Of a stretch of DNA of 64,000 bases, positions 61,677 to 64,000 are shown one piece after another. The stretch spans positions 806,001 to 870,000 of the forward strand of contig NZ_JBDZDQ010000001.1 in NCBI RefSeq assembly GCF_040049295.1. Reading direction: 5' to 3'. The position numbers and the translations under genes were made by a program. Position 1 is the stretch's first letter. Each line of letters begins with the position of its first letter. This stretch comes from Sphingomonas sp. KR3-1. Its GTDB lineage: Bacteria; Pseudomonadota; Alphaproteobacteria; Sphingomonadales; Sphingomonadaceae. The notes under the pieces are model-generated. The model worked only from the letters and a program-made list of their open reading frames with translations, searched no databases and was not told where the DNA came from.

Positions 61677-61752
61677 TGGTGGAGCTGAGGGGAATCGAAC
61701 CCCTGACCTCTGCAGTGCGATTGCAGCGCTCTCCCATCTGAGCTACAGCCCC
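61677..61752 (-). tRNA. tRNA-Ala (anticodon CGC)
   Basis: A 76-base cloverleaf on the minus strand: acceptor GGGGCTG pairs with CAGCTCC and includes the G3-U70 alanine identity pair. The D-arm is GCTCAGATGGGAGAGC, the anticodon stem is CTGCA/TGCAG with loop ATCGCAC (anticodon CGC), and the T-arm contains GGTTCGATTCC. CCA is encoded. Confidence 0.97.
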
Positions 61753-61962
61753 GCCGCCGGTCTCCGGGAGCCCCGGAGAGGCGCTCCATTAGCGGCGCGC
61801 GATCCCCAATGCAACCGGCTTGAAACCTGCGCGGCAAAACGCGTCGTCTGCGCGGCGAACGGTGCTGAAAAGCCCCGCTTTTTCCGGAACCAATCCTGCC
61901 CGTTATCCGCTGAATCGCCATCAATTCAGCCCCTCGAAAACTCGGCATTGGAGAAGGATTCC

Positions 61963-62895
61963 ATGAACGACCGCTACGGTGACCCCCGCTATTTCGGCCC
62001 CGAGGACCAGTATCAGGTCAGCGGCGTGCGCCGGGCCGGCGGCGAACATTATTCGAGCGCCCGCGAATATGCCGCTGCCGGCGAGATCGGCCAGGGCCGT
62101 GGCTATCGCGGCGACTATGGCGGCACTTCTGGCTACGGCACGTCCGGCTATGGCCGCGGCAGCTACGGCCAGGGCGGCTATGGCACTGACTGGGATCGCG
62201 GCAGCCGCGATTATCGCCCCGATCGCAATAGTTGGGAAAGCCCGCGCGGCGAATATAACCGCAGCTATGGCGGTGGAAATCGCGGCGGCTATGACCGTGG
62301 TCCTGACGCGGACCGCGGCTTCCTCGATCGCGCCGGCGACGAGGTTCGCTCCTGGTTCGGCGACCGCGAGGCCGAGCGCCGTCGCGAGGAGGACATGCGC
62401 TACGATGCCCGCCAGGCGCGCGAGGACCGCTTCGCCCAGGGGCCGGACGAGCATTATGGCAGCTGGCGCCGCGAGCGGATCGCCGAGCTGGACAACGACT
62501 ATGACGAATATCGCCGCGAGAACCGCCAGCGCTTCGAGAGCGAGTTCAACAACTGGCGCACCGATCGCCAGGGCCAGCGCGAGGGCCTGCGCCGGGTGGG
62601 CGAGCATATGGAAGTGGTCGGGTCGGACGGCAGCCATGTCGGCACGGTCGACAAGATCCGCGGCGACCGCATCCTCCTGACCAAGGGCGACAGCGATGCC
62701 GGCGGCCATCACCATTCGATCCCGTCGCGCTGGATCCAGTCGGTCGACGACAAGGTGACGCTGCGCAAGACCGCCGACGAAGCAAAGGCGGCGTGGAAGG
62801 ACGAGGAGCGCTCGGGCGCGCTGTTCGGCGGGCGCGAAGACCAGGACTGGAATCGCGACCGGAACCTGAACCGGAGCTTCTCCGGGACCTACTGA
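61963..62895 (+). CDS. DUF2171 protein with Gly/Tyr/Arg-rich N-terminus
   Basis: A 310-residue hydrophilic protein. The first ~115 residues are low-complexity (GYGTSGYGRGSYGQGGYG), probably disordered. A charged helical middle follows, then a C-terminal PRC-barrel-like DUF2171 domain (HMEVVGSDGSHVGTVDKIRG, HHHSIPSRWIQSV). Such proteins are linked with stress or surface functions. ATG 61963 follows gaagga. A strong terminator follows. Confidence 0.88.
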   Translation: MNDRYGDPRYFGPEDQYQVSGVRRAGGEHYSSAREYAAAGEIGQGRGYRGDYGGTSGYGTSGYGRGSYGQGGYGTDWDRGSRDYRPDRNSWESPRGEYNRSYGGGNRGGYDRGPDADRGFLDRAGDEVRSWFGDREAERRREEDMRYDARQAREDRFAQGPDEHYGSWRRERIAELDNDYDEYRRENRQRFESEFNNWRTDRQGQREGLRRVGEHMEVVGSDGSHVGTVDKIRGDRILLTKGDSDAGGHHHSIPSRWIQSVDDKVTLRKTADEAKAAWKDEERSGALFGGREDQDWNRDRNLNRSFSGTY

Positions 62896-62923
62896 TCCCC
62901 AGATAACAGATGTGAGCAGAACT

Positions 62924-62956
62924 GGGCCCGGGAGCAGTTCCCGGGCCCTTCTTTTT
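62924..62956 (+). terminator. Rho-independent terminator
   Basis: A 10-bp stem gggcccggga / tcccgggccc with a 5-base loop, then ttcttttt. It ends the DUF2171 gene. Confidence 0.93.
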
Positions 62957-62962
62957 GAGGAC

Positions 62963-63874
62963 TCAGCCGGCGAGGAACGCGGTCAGCGCGGCCTGGAATG
63001 CCGCCGGCTGGTCGAGCATGATGAAGTGCCCGCTATCGCCCACCCCGATCACCGTCACATGCGGCGCACCGGCATATTCACCCTTGTAGAGCGGCAGCAC
63101 CGCCGCCTCGCCGCCGCGCATCGCGGTCCAGGGCACGAGCACCGTGATCGGCGTGGCGATATCCTTGAGCTGCGGGCGCAGATCGGTCTGCAGATCCTCA
63201 TAGATCGCCTGGCCCGAGACGCGCATGTCCGCCTGCGCCGACCAGGCCGCCACCTTGGCCTGCGACTCCGGCTTGAGCGCGTTCTGGCGGGCGATCGCCT
63301 GGCCGACTGCCGCGGGGAAGGGCTGGCCGTAGAGCCCGGCCATCTGGGCCCGCATCGCCTCGGCCTGGGGCTTCACCGACTCCACCGTCGATCCCGGGAA
63401 GAAGGCCGAGCCGACAAAGGGCAGCGCATCGACGATCAGCGCCTTGCCGACATCGCCGGGATGCACCCTGGCGAGCATCAGCGTCACCAGCCCGCCGAGC
63501 GAATGGCCGACCACCGCCGGGCGGCCGAGCTTTCGGTCCGCGATCAGCTTGTGGAGATCGGCGACCATGCCGTCGAGGATGCCGGGCTGGAGGTTGGCGC
63601 CGGGCGCGTCGCCGCCAAAGCCGTTGACCTGGACGAGATAGACGCTGTGCCCCTTGGCAAGCTCGGGCGCGACGCCGTCCCACACCGCGCGCGGGCTGGA
63701 AAGGCCGGGGATCAGGATCACCGGGCTGCCCTTGCCGATCACCTGCACCGAGATGTGGTCCATCTGGATGAGGGTCGTCTGGGCGGATGCGGCGGCGGCA
63801 TGCGCGGCGGGGAAATCGACGATCATCGGGATGCTGGCGGTGGCGAGCAGCGCGAAGGCGAGGCGACGGATCAT
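62963..63874 (-). CDS. Exported alpha/beta hydrolase
   Basis: A 303-residue hydrolase. The signal peptide ends near AHAAAA. Oxyanion loop ILIPGLSSPRAVW, nucleophile elbow VVGHSLGGLVTLML, and a late His in GDSGHFIMLDQP complete a plausible triad. Substrate unknown. It is coupled to the upstream XRE gene (ATGA 63871-63874). Confidence 0.92.
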   Translation of the reverse strand: MIRRLAFALLATASIPMIVDFPAAHAAAASAQTTLIQMDHISVQVIGKGSPVILIPGLSSPRAVWDGVAPELAKGHSVYLVQVNGFGGDAPGANLQPGILDGMVADLHKLIADRKLGRPAVVGHSLGGLVTLMLARVHPGDVGKALIVDALPFVGSAFFPGSTVESVKPQAEAMRAQMAGLYGQPFPAAVGQAIARQNALKPESQAKVAAWSAQADMRVSGQAIYEDLQTDLRPQLKDIATPITVLVPWTAMRGGEAAVLPLYKGEYAGAPHVTVIGVGDSGHFIMLDQPAAFQAALTAFLAG

Positions 63875-64000
63875 TGCTTGGGCTCCTTGGCGGGATTGGT
63901 GAAGATGTCTTCGATGGCCAGGCCGAACAGGTCGGCGATCTTGAAGGCGAGCGGCAGCGACGGATCGTAGCGGCCAGTCTCGATGGCGTTGACGCTCTGG
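63871..64000 (-). CDS. XRE-type HTH regulator, 5' truncated by window end
   Basis: Only the last ~42 codons are visible. QSVNAIETGRYDPSLPLAFK is the second half of an XRE/Cro HTH, followed by IADLFGLAIEDIF and a short tail. It is a compact regulator, likely controlling the hydrolase operon it heads. Confidence 0.88.
   Translation of the reverse strand, partial: QSVNAIETGRYDPSLPLAFKIADLFGLAIEDIFTNPAKEPKQ

Noticed and set aside
61660..61690. Integration site at the tRNA-Ala 3' end
   Set aside because: No duplicated tRNA end, integrase or direct repeat found in the window; kept only as a compositional note.

Overview
The window is one continuous, GC-rich chromosomal segment from an alphaproteobacterium, most likely a member of the Sphingomonadaceae. 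Supporting signs are the hisB-H-A-F...hisE order, an alpha-type SspB, an ATP12 chaperone, a bamD-recN pair, a NodT-type RND efflux operon, a FixJ-type regulator, an HWE kinase, and an oxidoreductase that closely resembles Zymomonas glucose-fructose oxidoreductase. Genes are densely packed. Many neighbours share a 4-base stop/start overlap (ATGA or GTGA), which implies translationally coupled operons. Most ends of operons and convergent junctions carry long GC-rich inverted repeats of a few recurring families. I see no insertion sequence, prophage, CRISPR array or rRNA. One tRNA is present, tRNA-Ala(CGC).

Bases 1-11,900 hold a MarR-GNAT fusion (cut by the left edge), a cupin protein, tgt, a SleB-type cell-wall hydrolase, membrane and periplasmic proteins, recN-bamD, manA and several envelope proteins. 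Bases 11,930-15,776 form a six-gene coupled operon (fluC/crcB, rluC-type, PaiB-like, HAD phosphatase, 2-TM protein, ATP12). Bases 15,894-25,151 contain gmk, a tandem pair of small paralogues, fumC, a PilZ protein, sspB, and the histidine genes hisBHAF and hisE with a tiny exported protein between them. Bases 25,495-34,441 carry an amino-acid permease, adenosine kinase, queG, a NatAB-type ABC exporter, a CYP153-like P450 and an exported MsrB.

Bases 34,535-45,614 are rich in extracytoplasmic functions: a CHAP hydrolase, an extensin-like protein, a NUDIX hydrolase, and a Tat-exported pair (GFOR-type oxidoreductase plus SMP-30 lactonase) that could run a periplasmic sugar-to-aldonate route. A four-gene sulfotransferase cassette (ASST-like, two small membrane proteins, PAPS-type sulfotransferase) and an OmpR-type two-component pair follow. 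Bases 45,705-53,175 hold a TetR-controlled RND efflux operon with an unknown first gene, three related operator-like sites and strong hairpins between its cistrons.

Bases 53,356-64,000 contain an orphan FixJ regulator, a TMEM165/GDT1 exporter behind a recognisable yybP-ykoY (Mn2+) riboswitch, a serine-hydrolase-like protein lacking its nucleophile, and a Fur-box-preceded iron locus. In that locus the TonB-dependent receptor has collapsed to a 57-codon in-frame relic while the DUF3649, PepSY and DUF3325 genes remain. After these come a REC-PAS-HWE-REC kinase, a lower-GC sugar-dehydrogenase-like lipoprotein next to the tRNA, a DUF2171 protein, an alpha/beta hydrolase and a truncated XRE regulator. 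The strongest leads are the riboswitch, the receptor relic, the sulfotransferase cassette and the operator set of the efflux operon.
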